Shown in pieces: positions 43,520 through 51,079 of a stretch of DNA of 64,000 bases. Both the position numbers and the translations under genes were made by a program. The first letter of the stretch is position 1; each line of letters begins with the position of its first letter. The notes under the pieces are model-generated. The model was given only the letters and a program-made list of their open reading frames with translations, was not told where the DNA came from and did not search any database. Location of the stretch: NCBI RefSeq assembly GCF_900115345.1, contig NZ_FOWC01000024.1, positions 1-64,000 on the forward strand, in the 5' to 3' direction. This DNA is from Amycolatopsis rubida (GTDB lineage: Bacteria; Actinomycetota; Actinomycetes; Mycobacteriales; Pseudonocardiaceae).

Positions 43520-44545
43520 TCAGGGAACGAGAATCGCGCGGCCGCGGACCCGGCCGGCGCTGAGATCGTCGAGCGCCTGCTGGAAATCCTCCAGGCGGTA
43601 GCGCGCGGTGTGCAGTTTCACCTTGCCCTGCGCGGCGAGCGTCATCAGATCCTGCAGGTCGGCATAGGACCCGACGAGGTTGCCGACGAAGTTGATCTCG
43701 GCCGAGATGACGTCGATCGTCGGCACGTCGATGTTCTCGCCGTAGCCGACCACGTAGTAATTGCCCGCCCGGCGCAGCATCCGCACGCCTTCGGCGGTCG
43801 CGCCGCCCTCGCCGACGAAGTCCACCACCGCGGCCGCCCCGTGGCCGCCGGTCAGGTCGAGCACCGCCTCGACGTGCGTTCCGTCCGCGACGACAGTGAC
43901 GTCCGCGCCGATTTCCTTGGCCAGCGCCAATGCCGCCGGATTGCGGTCCAGCACGACCAGGGTCGCCGCGCTCATCGCCTTGAGGCATTGGATGCCGATG
44001 TGCCCGAGCCCGCCCGCGCCGATGATCACGCAGACGTCCCCGGGACGCAGCAGTTTCGCCGCCTTCGCGGCCGCGTGCTGGGCGGTGAGCCCGGCGTCGG
44101 CGAGCGCGGCCACGTCGGCGGGTTCGAGACCGGCGGCCAGTTTCACGCACGAGCGCGCCGACGTGCGGAGGTATTCCGCGTAACCGCCGTTCGTGTCGAT
44201 TCCCGGGAAATCCGAGTTCTCGCAGTGCACGTCGTCGCCGAGGCGGCAGGCCCGGCACAGGCCGCAGGTGATCAGCGGATGCAGGATCACCTTGTCCCCC
44301 ACCGCGACATTGGTGACCGCGTCGCCGATCGCGTGCACCCAGCCCGCGTTCTCGTGGCCGATCGTGTAAGGCAGCGCGACGCCGGACTTCTCCGCCCACT
44401 GCCCTTCGAGGATGTGCAAGTCGGTGCGGCACACCCCGGCCGCGCCGATCTTCACCACGACGTCGAGCGGACCGCGCGGCTTCGGTTCCCCGACGTCGCG
44501 CAGTTCGAGATTCCGGTGGTATCCGGTGACTTGGACGGCCTTCAC
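43520..44545 (-). CDS. Zinc-dependent alcohol dehydrogenase
   Basis: 341 aa MDR alcohol dehydrogenase. Catalytic zinc ligands Cys in GVCRTDLHILEG and His-Glu in YTIGHENAGW; structural zinc cysteines in LITCGLCRACRLGDDVHCEN; Rossmann motif IIGAGGLGHIGIQCLK. In propane/acetone monooxygenase operons it oxidises the secondary alcohol product or a downstream diol. GTG start overlaps the stop of the DUF59 gene; the open frame upstream is that gene's shadow. Confidence 0.88.
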   Translation of the reverse strand: MKAVQVTGYHRNLELRDVGEPKPRGPLDVVVKIGAAGVCRTDLHILEGQWAEKSGVALPYTIGHENAGWVHAIGDAVTNVAVGDKVILHPLITCGLCRACRLGDDVHCENSDFPGIDTNGGYAEYLRTSARSCVKLAAGLEPADVAALADAGLTAQHAAAKAAKLLRPGDVCVIIGAGGLGHIGIQCLKAMSAATLVVLDRNPAALALAKEIGADVTVVADGTHVEAVLDLTGGHGAAAVVDFVGEGGATAEGVRMLRRAGNYYVVGYGENIDVPTIDVISAEINFVGNLVGSYADLQDLMTLAAQGKVKLHTARYRLEDFQQALDDLSAGRVRGRAILVP

Positions 44546-45273
44546 GAGCGGCTCCTGGTGTTGACGACGACCGGCACGGACCCCTCGGGATCGGCGTACC
44601 GGGTGGCGAGCAGGCCCCGGCAGAAATGCGCGTTGCCCTCGATGGAAATGCGGGTCGCGGCGGCCAGCCGCAACCACAGCGCGGTGTCCGGGCGCGCGGC
44701 CGGGCGGCCGGTGTGGTCCACGAGCACCCGCGCGTGCGCGTCAGCGGGCAGGCCGATCGCTTCCCGCCTGCGCAGCAGCGCGATCTTCAACCGGTCCTCC
44801 GGCAGGTCGAACAGCTCCAGCAGCGGCAGCTCTTCCAGCGTCCACGCACCGCCCGCGAGCACCGCCCGGCAGCACCGCTCCACCGCCGCGAGGTGCGCTT
44901 TCCGCTGAAAGGTGCGGCGAAGCTCGTCGAGGCTCTGTTCCGCCTCGACGCCGAACGTGCCGACGTACCCGGCATCGGCCGCGACGCCGCCGTTGATCTT
45001 CTCCGAATCGTGGTGGTCGTCCAGCAGCACGCGAACCCGGCCCGCCTCCGGCAGCCCCGCCAGCGCGTCGCGGGCGTCGGAGACCATCAGGTACGCGAAA
45101 TTCGGCGCGCAGAACGACGTCGGCAGCCGCAGGTGCACCTCGACGCCCTCGTCGTCGATCGTCACCGAGCGGACGAACCCCAGTTCGGTCACCGGCTGGT
45201 CCAGTTCGGGATCGAACACCGTCGCCAGCGCCGAGAGCACCGCGGCTTCCAGGGACAGCGCGGCCGCGGTCAT
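44542..45273 (-). CDS. DUF59 (MIP18/PaaD-like) protein with C-terminal extension
   Basis: 243 aa. Residues ~8-90 form a DUF59 domain (ALATVFDPELDQPVTELGFV, LRLPTSFCAPNFAYLMVSDARDAL), a family involved in Fe-S or metal-centre assembly. The remaining ~150 residues (QRKAHLAAVERCCRAV, DLPEDRLKIALLRRREAIGL) are unknown to me. It sits between an amidohydrolase and the alcohol dehydrogenase, both by 4-bp overlaps. A role in assembling the di-iron hydroxylase or the reductase cluster is plausible. Confidence 0.75.
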   Translation of the reverse strand: MTAAALSLEAAVLSALATVFDPELDQPVTELGFVRSVTIDDEGVEVHLRLPTSFCAPNFAYLMVSDARDALAGLPEAGRVRVLLDDHHDSEKINGGVAADAGYVGTFGVEAEQSLDELRRTFQRKAHLAAVERCCRAVLAGGAWTLEELPLLELFDLPEDRLKIALLRRREAIGLPADAHARVLVDHTGRPAARPDTALWLRLAAATRISIEGNAHFCRGLLATRYADPEGSVPVVVNTRSRS

Positions 45274-46277
45274 CGCGCACCGGCTCCGGCGTCCGCGGGC
45301 AGGCGCAGCTGGCGGGGCACGTCGAGGTCGTAGAGCGCGGCGGCGTTGAGTCCGAGGATTTTCTTCTTCTGCGCCACCGTGATCTCCGGGTACTCCGGCA
45401 GGTCGGCCGGGATCTGGAAATCGACGAACCGTTCCACCAGCCAGCGCGGGGTCCACAGCGCGTAGTCGCTGCCGAAGAGGATCTTGTCCTCGCCCAGCCA
45501 GTACAGCAGCTCCCCGATGATCTGCGCGAAGTAGCGGGGGCGGGCGTGGATGAACGGCATCGCCACGGCCAGGCCGCCGTACACGTTGGACTCCTGGGTG
45601 GCGATCCAGCAGAAGTCCTCCAGCCGGGGCAGCCCGACGTGCTCGACCACGAAGTTCAGGTCGAGGTAGTCGGTGGCCACGTGGTCGATGTCGGCCACGT
45701 CGAACGCGTCGCGGTCCAGCGGCCGGATTGTCGGTCCTTTGTGGACGTGGATGTTCTTGATGCCGAGCTTCAGGCACTCTTCGAGGTAGCGCCGGGACCA
45801 CGGGTCGTCCAGCCGGTAGCCGCGCGAATCCCCGTGCCATTCCGCGGTGTAGAGCTTCACGCCCTTCAGCCGCATTTCCCCGGCGTCGCGGCGCAGCTGC
45901 TCCAGCCCGGCCTCGCCGTCGCGCGGGTCGTAGGCGTGGTTGTAGGTCAGTTTCCCGGGGTGCTGGCGCACGAGGTCGAGGCATTCGCCGGTCTGCCCGA
46001 AGCAGGTGCGGTAGAAGTCCCGCAGCAGGGTGGCCTGGAAGATGGCGTGGTCGACGTGGCCGTCGGCGAACACGTCCTTCATCAGCCGCTCGGCGCCGTA
46101 GTAGGTGTAGGTGTCGTAGTCCCACACCTCCTCCGCGGGGCTGAGATTGCGGTGGTAGTCGTAGAAGCAGTCGATGAACTGCTTCCCGTGCACGTTCTTG
46201 ATGTTCGACTCCCGCGCGTCCCAGATGTGGACATGCCCGTCGACGACGTAGTACTGCTCGCCATCCTTCTCGTACAT
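45270..46277 (-). CDS. Amidohydrolase-family protein of the mim/prm operon
   Basis: 335 aa amidohydrolase_2-type protein. Metal motif HVHIW near residue 15 (VVDGHVHIWDARES), then GIKNIHVHKGP, NFVVEHVGLPRLED, and ILFGSDYALWTPRW. Orthologous genes follow the coupling-protein gene in mim and prm clusters; their reaction is not settled. Start MYEKDGEQYYVVDG. A 93-bp gap with a GC hairpin separates it from mimD. Confidence 0.8.
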   Translation of the reverse strand: MYEKDGEQYYVVDGHVHIWDARESNIKNVHGKQFIDCFYDYHRNLSPAEEVWDYDTYTYYGAERLMKDVFADGHVDHAIFQATLLRDFYRTCFGQTGECLDLVRQHPGKLTYNHAYDPRDGEAGLEQLRRDAGEMRLKGVKLYTAEWHGDSRGYRLDDPWSRRYLEECLKLGIKNIHVHKGPTIRPLDRDAFDVADIDHVATDYLDLNFVVEHVGLPRLEDFCWIATQESNVYGGLAVAMPFIHARPRYFAQIIGELLYWLGEDKILFGSDYALWTPRWLVERFVDFQIPADLPEYPEITVAQKKKILGLNAAALYDLDVPRQLRLPADAGAGAR

Positions 46278-46322
46278 CGGAGATCCTCGCCCTTCGTTCG
46301 TGCTCGGGGATTGCGGTGGGAG

Positions 46323-46357
46323 CGCGGCGGCGGGCGGCGGGCCCGCCGCCGCGCGGC
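46323..46357 (-). other. GC-rich hairpin between mimD and the amidohydrolase gene
   Basis: A perfect 9-bp palindrome centred on GGGCCC (GGCGGGCCCGCC core) inside an almost pure GC tract. In the minus-strand message it would form a strong stem after mimD, as a partial terminator or stability element that lowers expression of the accessory genes. Confidence 0.4.
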
Positions 46358-46370
46358 TGGGGGTGCGGGC

Positions 46371-46721
46371 TCAGCCCTTGGCCGAGAGGTCGAATCCGAT
46401 GTACTCGGCGGCGTCCTCGGGGCTGGCGAACAGCAGCGTGCGGTCGTCGAGGTGCACCATGCGGCCGTAGTGGGTCGAGCTGATCTCCTCGAAGACCGAG
46501 CCGTCGAACTCCTGGCCGAGCGCGTCGGTCAGCTCGGCGTAGTCGAATTCGAGCAGCTTCGTGCCGTCGACCCGGATCATCGACGGGTACTCGACCAGCC
46601 CGACCCCGTCCTTGGCGCCCATCACGTCGGCCACCACCCGGCCGACCGGGGTGTTCATCAGGGTCACCCCGCACCTGTCCGACACGGCGGCCCGCGACCC
46701 GAACTCCATGGCAGCGCTCAC
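46371..46721 (-). CDS. mimD: Monooxygenase coupling/effector protein
   Basis: 116 aa, MmoB/DmpM-family. NTPVGRVVADVMGAKDGVGLVEYPSMIRVDG and ALGQEFDGSVFEEISSTHYGRMV match regulatory subunits that bind the hydroxylase and tune O2 activation. I choose the GTG that overlaps the mimC stop codon (GTGA); an ATG four codons later is possible. Confidence 0.9.
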   Translation of the reverse strand: MSAAMEFGSRAAVSDRCGVTLMNTPVGRVVADVMGAKDGVGLVEYPSMIRVDGTKLLEFDYAELTDALGQEFDGSVFEEISSTHYGRMVHLDDRTLLFASPEDAAEYIGFDLSAKG

Positions 46722-47821
46722 TTCTCCAGCTCCTTCGGAACGTCGAGCCCGATCTCGTCGAGCAACTGGGCGAATTTCTCCTTGCTCGCGGCGAGCGAAT
46801 CGGCGAACGTGCGCGCCTTCTCCGCCGGCTGCGACCAGATCGGCTGCAACGCGCGCGCCGCGTCCAGGCACCGCGGCACCCAGACCGAAAGCCACTCGCC
46901 GAACAGCGCGCGGTTCGCCGCGCCGAACTCCTCGTCGCGGGCCAGCAGCCGGAACAGCGCGCGGGTGTAGCCGAGGTCGCGGTAGTAGTCGTGCTCGCCG
47001 GTGCCGACGATGGTCGGGGTGATGTAGTCGCCGTTCTTCGCCGAGATCTGCATGACCAGCTCGGACCGCAGCAGCTGGCCCACCAGCTGCTCGAACACCA
47101 CGTTCGTGCCGAAGAGCAGCTCGGCCCAGTCGCCGACCGCGGTCAGCTCCTCGACGACCTTCCGCGTCGGCTGCCACTCCTGCGCGGCCTGCCACACGCC
47201 CTGGTGCGCGTCGCCGGCGAAGGTCTCCAGCGATTCGGACAGGTCCAGGTTGAACAGCGCCAGGTCCTGGGCGAACCGCATCTTGTGCGCGGCGTTCACC
47301 GCCACCGCCGTGTTGATCATGTTGGTCGGGCCGGACCGCTGGATCGAGGTGAACACGTGCAGCGCCATGCCGTTCTCGGCGTGCATCCACGCGCCGAGGT
47401 TGCGGGCGATGAACTTCTGCCACGCCGGGTTCCAGCCGGCGTAGGCGTTCGCGCGCTTGGCGTTCTCCAGGCACAGCGAAACCTGGCGCACGACCGCGGC
47501 GTTGTTGCGGTAGAGCGTCTGCTCCCATTCCTCGTTCGGGTCCAGGAACGCGTGCCAGTTCGAGGATTTCGCCCGCGTCCACTCCTTCGGGTAGCCGCCC
47601 GGGCCGTCGCCGAAGCCGTAGATCCAGCCCTGGCTCAGGTGCCGCTCCGGATCGGGCTGGACGTCCACGGTCACGTCCTCGTACACCGTCGCCCGCATCT
47701 TGGCCGGCTTGAAGTAGTTGTAACTGCGGCTCTTCGAGCTGGGGAACTCCAGCGCACCGGCCTCGGAGTCGGTGAACTCCACCTTCGGGAAGCTGCGCGC
47801 CGCAGCGGGACTGCTCGTCAT
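46718..47821 (-). CDS. mimC: Binuclear-iron monooxygenase hydroxylase small subunit
   Basis: 367 aa ferritin-like beta subunit, structurally paired with MimA but lacking a di-iron site. SYNYFKPAKMRATVYEDVTVDVQPDP and RHLSQGWIYGFGDGPGGYP are typical of propane/phenol monooxygenase beta subunits. ATG overlaps the reductase stop; its own stop overlaps mimD. Four genes A-B-C-D are in the known mim/prm order. Confidence 0.92.
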   Translation of the reverse strand: MTSSPAAARSFPKVEFTDSEAGALEFPSSKSRSYNYFKPAKMRATVYEDVTVDVQPDPERHLSQGWIYGFGDGPGGYPKEWTRAKSSNWHAFLDPNEEWEQTLYRNNAAVVRQVSLCLENAKRANAYAGWNPAWQKFIARNLGAWMHAENGMALHVFTSIQRSGPTNMINTAVAVNAAHKMRFAQDLALFNLDLSESLETFAGDAHQGVWQAAQEWQPTRKVVEELTAVGDWAELLFGTNVVFEQLVGQLLRSELVMQISAKNGDYITPTIVGTGEHDYYRDLGYTRALFRLLARDEEFGAANRALFGEWLSVWVPRCLDAARALQPIWSQPAEKARTFADSLAASKEKFAQLLDEIGLDVPKELEK

Positions 47822-48876
47822 TTCGGGCTCTCCTCCTGGTCGTCGACGACCGAGGTCGTGAACTTGTCGTAGAACACCTGATCCTCCGGAACCCCTTGCC
47901 GCGCCGCGAGATCCAGCGCGGCGTCGACCATCGGCGGCGGCCCGCAGAGATACACCTCGCTGCGGTGCAGGCCGGGCTCGCGCGCCTCCACGACGTCGGT
48001 GACCATCCCCGATTCGGCCGCCAGGCCCAGGCCGCCGCAGCCGTCGGCCGATTCGGACAACGCCACGACGAAGGCGAAGTCGGCCAGCCGCTCGCCGAGC
48101 GCCTGGATCTCGTCCAGGTAGAACAGGTCCGCGGCGGTGCGGGCGCCGTAATAGAACCGGATCCGCCGGGTGTCGCCGGTCTCGCTCAGGTGCCGCAGCA
48201 GGCTGAGCACCGGGGCCATCCCCGCGCCGCCGGCGATCAGCACCAACGGCAGCACGTGGCCCTTCTTCAGCGTGAAATTGCCGTACGGGCCGCGCAGCAG
48301 CAGCGAATCGCCGACCGCGAGACCGTCCTCCAGCAGCGAGGAAAACCGGCCGCCCGGGTACTTCTTGATGAGGAACTCCACGTGCCCGGTGGTCGAGGGC
48401 GTGGTCGCCATCGAGAAGGACCGGCAGTCCGCGGTGCCGGGAATGGTCAGCTCGGCGTACTGCCCGGCCTTGAATTCGAGCGGATCCGCCGTCGCGAGCT
48501 TGAGGCCGACGATGTCGCGGGTGTGCGCCGCGATTTCGCCGACCACGGTCGTGATCTCCTGCAACGGAGCCGAGTTGAACAGTTCGTCCTCGTCGAAGTT
48601 GAGCAGTTCGATCGTGCAGTCGCTGTAGGCGTGCGCCCGGCACAGCAGCAGATAGCCCTCCTCGACCTCCGCGTCGTTGCAGGCGAAGGTCGAATACCGC
48701 TCCATCTGGAGGTCGCCCTCCAGCACGTAGGACTTGCACGCCGAGCACTGCCCTTCCCGGCACCCGTGCATCAGGTGGATGCCCTGGCGGAAGGCGGCGT
48801 CGAGGATCTTCTCGTCCTCGGTGACCTCCATCTCGACGCCGACCGGTTCGAAGGAGATGCGGTGCTTGTCGCCCAT
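47818..48876 (-). CDS. mimB: Monooxygenase NADH reductase component
   Basis: 352 aa. N-terminal plant-type [2Fe-2S] domain with Cys39, Cys44, Cys47 and Cys79 (CREGQCSAC). FAD domain with CRSFSMAT, and an NAD domain with LIAGGAGMAPVLSLLRHL and YLCGPPPMVDAA. It passes electrons from NADH to the di-iron hydroxylase. Separated from mimA by a 36-bp perfect palindrome. Confidence 0.93.
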   Translation of the reverse strand: MGDKHRISFEPVGVEMEVTEDEKILDAAFRQGIHLMHGCREGQCSACKSYVLEGDLQMERYSTFACNDAEVEEGYLLLCRAHAYSDCTIELLNFDEDELFNSAPLQEITTVVGEIAAHTRDIVGLKLATADPLEFKAGQYAELTIPGTADCRSFSMATTPSTTGHVEFLIKKYPGGRFSSLLEDGLAVGDSLLLRGPYGNFTLKKGHVLPLVLIAGGAGMAPVLSLLRHLSETGDTRRIRFYYGARTAADLFYLDEIQALGERLADFAFVVALSESADGCGGLGLAAESGMVTDVVEAREPGLHRSEVYLCGPPPMVDAALDLAARQGVPEDQVFYDKFTTSVVDDQEESPK

Positions 48877-48896
48877 GGGTTTCTCGTTTCTTCCGG

Positions 48897-48932
48897 CGCG
48901 GTCCCGCGACCCGCGCGGGTCGCGGGACCGCG
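48897..48932 (-). other. 36-bp perfect palindrome between mimA and mimB
   Basis: Arms of 18 nt (CGCGGTCCCGCGACCCGC and complement, no loop in DNA). It begins 5 nt after the mimA stop on the minus strand. In RNA it would be an extremely stable stem that could protect the mimA 3' end or partially terminate, giving more hydroxylase large subunit than reductase. It fills most of the only sizeable gap within mimABCD. Confidence 0.6.
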
Positions 48933-48937
48933 GCTCG

Positions 48938-50578
48938 TCAGGCGACGGTGACGTTGGGGTTGGCGCGGTAGGCCGCGGCCCACTGCTCGCGCTCGGCGGC
49001 GCTCATCTCGTTGAGCGTCACGTTCGGGCTCGCGAACCGGATGCCCCGGATGTCCTCGAGCGTCCAGAGCTTCTTCGGATCTTCGAGGTCCAGGTGCGGC
49101 TGCGGGATCAGCGTCTTGCCGTCGTCCCGGACGTAGCCCAGGTCCCGGACGATGTCGGCGAGGTCGCGGTCGTGGTGCAGCGTCTCCCATTCGCGGTGCC
49201 CGGTGAGCCGGCCCATGTTCGGCGTCTCGCGGCCCTCGTACTCGCCCCGGAAGGCGACCTTGTCGGTCCAGTGGCAGGTCTCCGAGCAGTAGGTGCGCCA
49301 CTGGTCGTCGACCTCGTCCACGACCATGTCCTCGCGCACCAGGCACGGCACCATGCAGGTCCAGCAGCGGTGCGGGTACTCGTAGCCGACGTCCTCGAAC
49401 GCGATCGGCTTGTTGCGGCCCGGGTAGCGCAGCCGGTTGTAGGCCTCCCACCACTTGCCGAACTGGTCGTACCAGCCCGGGTACTTCTCCTCGAACCACT
49501 CGAAGTCGGCGTCGGTCATGCCGTCGATGCGCCAGTAGTTCACCGGCCAGCCGGTGGCGAAGAACTGCGCGACGCGGTGCACGTAGAACTTCTCGGTGAT
49601 CCGGTTCCACGCCTCCTCGACCAGGTCGTGCGGGATCGTCAGGCCGTACTTCTCCAGCGGCAGCAGGTAGCTGCGGTAGTAGTCGTCGTAGATCCAGCGC
49701 CGCCACATCTCCGCGTAGGACTCGCGGTCCTTGCGGCGGTCCTTCGTGCCGTACTCGATGAAGGTGCCGATCGCGGCGTCCACCACGCAGTGGTTGTTCC
49801 ACCACGCGTAGCGCAGATCGCGCTCCAGCAACGGCCGGTTGCGCTCGTCGGCCAGTGCCATCAGCAGGATCGAGTAGCCGTTGCTGATGTGCCGCGATTC
49901 GTCGGACTGCACGGAGTGGAACACCGTCGGCAGCAGGTAGTCCCCGTTCGCCGCGGCCTCGTCCGGCATCGCGACGAACAGCGTGTTGGTGAACGCGGTT
50001 TCGGCGACCACGGTCAGGTAGATGTTCGCCGCGGTGATCGCGTCGCCGGTGATGAAGCCTTCGCCGAACTGGCGGCCGATGGTGCCCGCGTAGTTGTTCG
50101 CGAACGCCTTTTCGGTGATGTCGAACCCGGCCGGGTCGATGTAGTTGTTCATGTACAGCTTTTTGAGGTTCATCTGGATCGTCGAATGCCGGACCTCGTC
50201 GATCATCTGCACCGCGAGCCCATTGTGGATCTCCGGGTTCGGCACCGCGTCGATCGCCATCGGCATCGCCCGCGCCGCCGAGATCTCCGGGAACGGGATG
50301 ATCGAGAGGAACAGCTTCTGCCATTCCAGCCAGCGCTGCTGCACCTGCCGGAACATGTTCCCCCGGATCGCGCCGTCCATCGCGCCGAAGACCCGGTTGT
50401 CCTTTTCCTCCTCCATCGGGAAATAGGACCGCATGATCTGCTTGAGCGGGTCCTTCTTGGGCGCCTTTTCGAACGTGTAGTCCGTCCCGAAGCGCGTCGC
50501 CGGCGTCGCGAACGTCGGCTCCCACGACAGTTCGGTGATTTTGCTGTGTGCTTTGGTCAGGCTCTGCCTGCTCACCAT
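48938..50578 (-). CDS. mimA: Binuclear-iron monooxygenase hydroxylase large subunit
   Basis: 546 aa. The two ExxH di-iron motifs are DEVRH (Glu128, His131) and DESRH (Glu227, His230), with additional ligands Glu98 (PFPEIS) and Glu193 (VAETAFTN). The length and HRCWTCMVPCLVRED segment match MimA/PrmA, the propane-2-monooxygenase/acetone-phenol hydroxylase group, rather than methane or toluene enzymes. It hydroxylates small alkanes, acetone or phenol with O2. CAGGAGG precedes the ATG. First gene of the operon; activator-type palindrome about 80 bp upstream. Confidence 0.93.
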   Translation of the reverse strand: MVSRQSLTKAHSKITELSWEPTFATPATRFGTDYTFEKAPKKDPLKQIMRSYFPMEEEKDNRVFGAMDGAIRGNMFRQVQQRWLEWQKLFLSIIPFPEISAARAMPMAIDAVPNPEIHNGLAVQMIDEVRHSTIQMNLKKLYMNNYIDPAGFDITEKAFANNYAGTIGRQFGEGFITGDAITAANIYLTVVAETAFTNTLFVAMPDEAAANGDYLLPTVFHSVQSDESRHISNGYSILLMALADERNRPLLERDLRYAWWNNHCVVDAAIGTFIEYGTKDRRKDRESYAEMWRRWIYDDYYRSYLLPLEKYGLTIPHDLVEEAWNRITEKFYVHRVAQFFATGWPVNYWRIDGMTDADFEWFEEKYPGWYDQFGKWWEAYNRLRYPGRNKPIAFEDVGYEYPHRCWTCMVPCLVREDMVVDEVDDQWRTYCSETCHWTDKVAFRGEYEGRETPNMGRLTGHREWETLHHDRDLADIVRDLGYVRDDGKTLIPQPHLDLEDPKKLWTLEDIRGIRFASPNVTLNEMSAAEREQWAAAYRANPNVTVA

Positions 50579-50655
50579 CGGCCTCCTGGAACCCGGCGGC
50601 GTGTCCGCCCTTGTCCGTCTGACCTGGCCAGTGTGTGCCGCGCGGCGCGGGGGTT

Positions 50656-50674
50656 CTATCTCAATGTGAGACCG
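50656..50674 (-). promoter_or_regulatory. Activator-type palindrome upstream of mimA
   Basis: TCTCA-ATG-TGAGA at 50659-50671, 81 bp before the mimA start. It shares its core with the longer palindrome at 52935-52953 before the activator gene. The distance and shared core suggest binding of the adjacent MimR-like protein. Confidence 0.6.
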
Positions 50675-50685
50675 GACCGGTCCGA

Positions 50686-50720
50686 AAAAGCCCGCCTCCC
50701 CTGCGGGAAAGCGGGCTTTT
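50686..50720 (-). terminator. Intrinsic terminator after the ABM gene
   Basis: AAAAGCCCGC (50686-50695) pairs with GCGGGCTTTT (50711-50720); on the minus strand the stem ends in a T-run. It separates the regulator/ABM transcript from the mimA promoter. Confidence 0.8.
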
Positions 50721-50732
50721 CGCTGCCTCGGA

Positions 50733-51059
50733 TCAGTCGGCGACAGCCATTTCGCCGAGTTCGGACCAGTCGTCCTGGTCCACCGCCGCGTGCACGACGC
50801 GCGGCGTTTCGGCCAGATATCCCGGAAGCACTTCCTGGGCTTTCCTGAAATGCGCGGACTGGACGTGCGCCGCCCCCGCGTCCTCGTCCGCGAACGCCTC
50901 CACGAGAACGTATTCCGCCGGATCGTCGAGACTGCGGGACCATTCGAACCATCTGCACCCCGCTTCGCCGCGGGTCGCCTCGGTGAATTCCCGCGCGATC
51001 TCCGGCCAGTGTCCGGCGTGTTCGAGCCGCACCCGGAATTTGGCGGTGATGAAGATCAT
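50733..51059 (-). CDS. Antibiotic biosynthesis monooxygenase (ABM)-domain protein
   Basis: 108 aa ferredoxin-like fold of the ABM/YgiN family: MIFITAKFRVRLEHAGHW, then CRWFEWSRSLDDPAEYVLVEAF, and AHFRKAQEVLPGYLAETPRV. Members are small heme-free oxygenases or quinol-handling proteins. It lies 20 nt downstream of the activator gene and ahead of a terminator, so it is co-transcribed with the regulator and may act on a product of the monooxygenase. Substrate unknown. Confidence 0.75.
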   Translation of the reverse strand: MIFITAKFRVRLEHAGHWPEIAREFTEATRGEAGCRWFEWSRSLDDPAEYVLVEAFADEDAGAAHVQSAHFRKAQEVLPGYLAETPRVVHAAVDQDDWSELGEMAVAD

Positions 51060-51079
51060 CTGTTTCCTCTTTCTCCCGG

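Noticed and set aside
42077..44908. 943-codon plus-strand frame
   Set aside because: Antisense to the groEL-like and alcohol dehydrogenase genes; Arg/His/Gln-rich and without domains, a typical GC-rich shadow.
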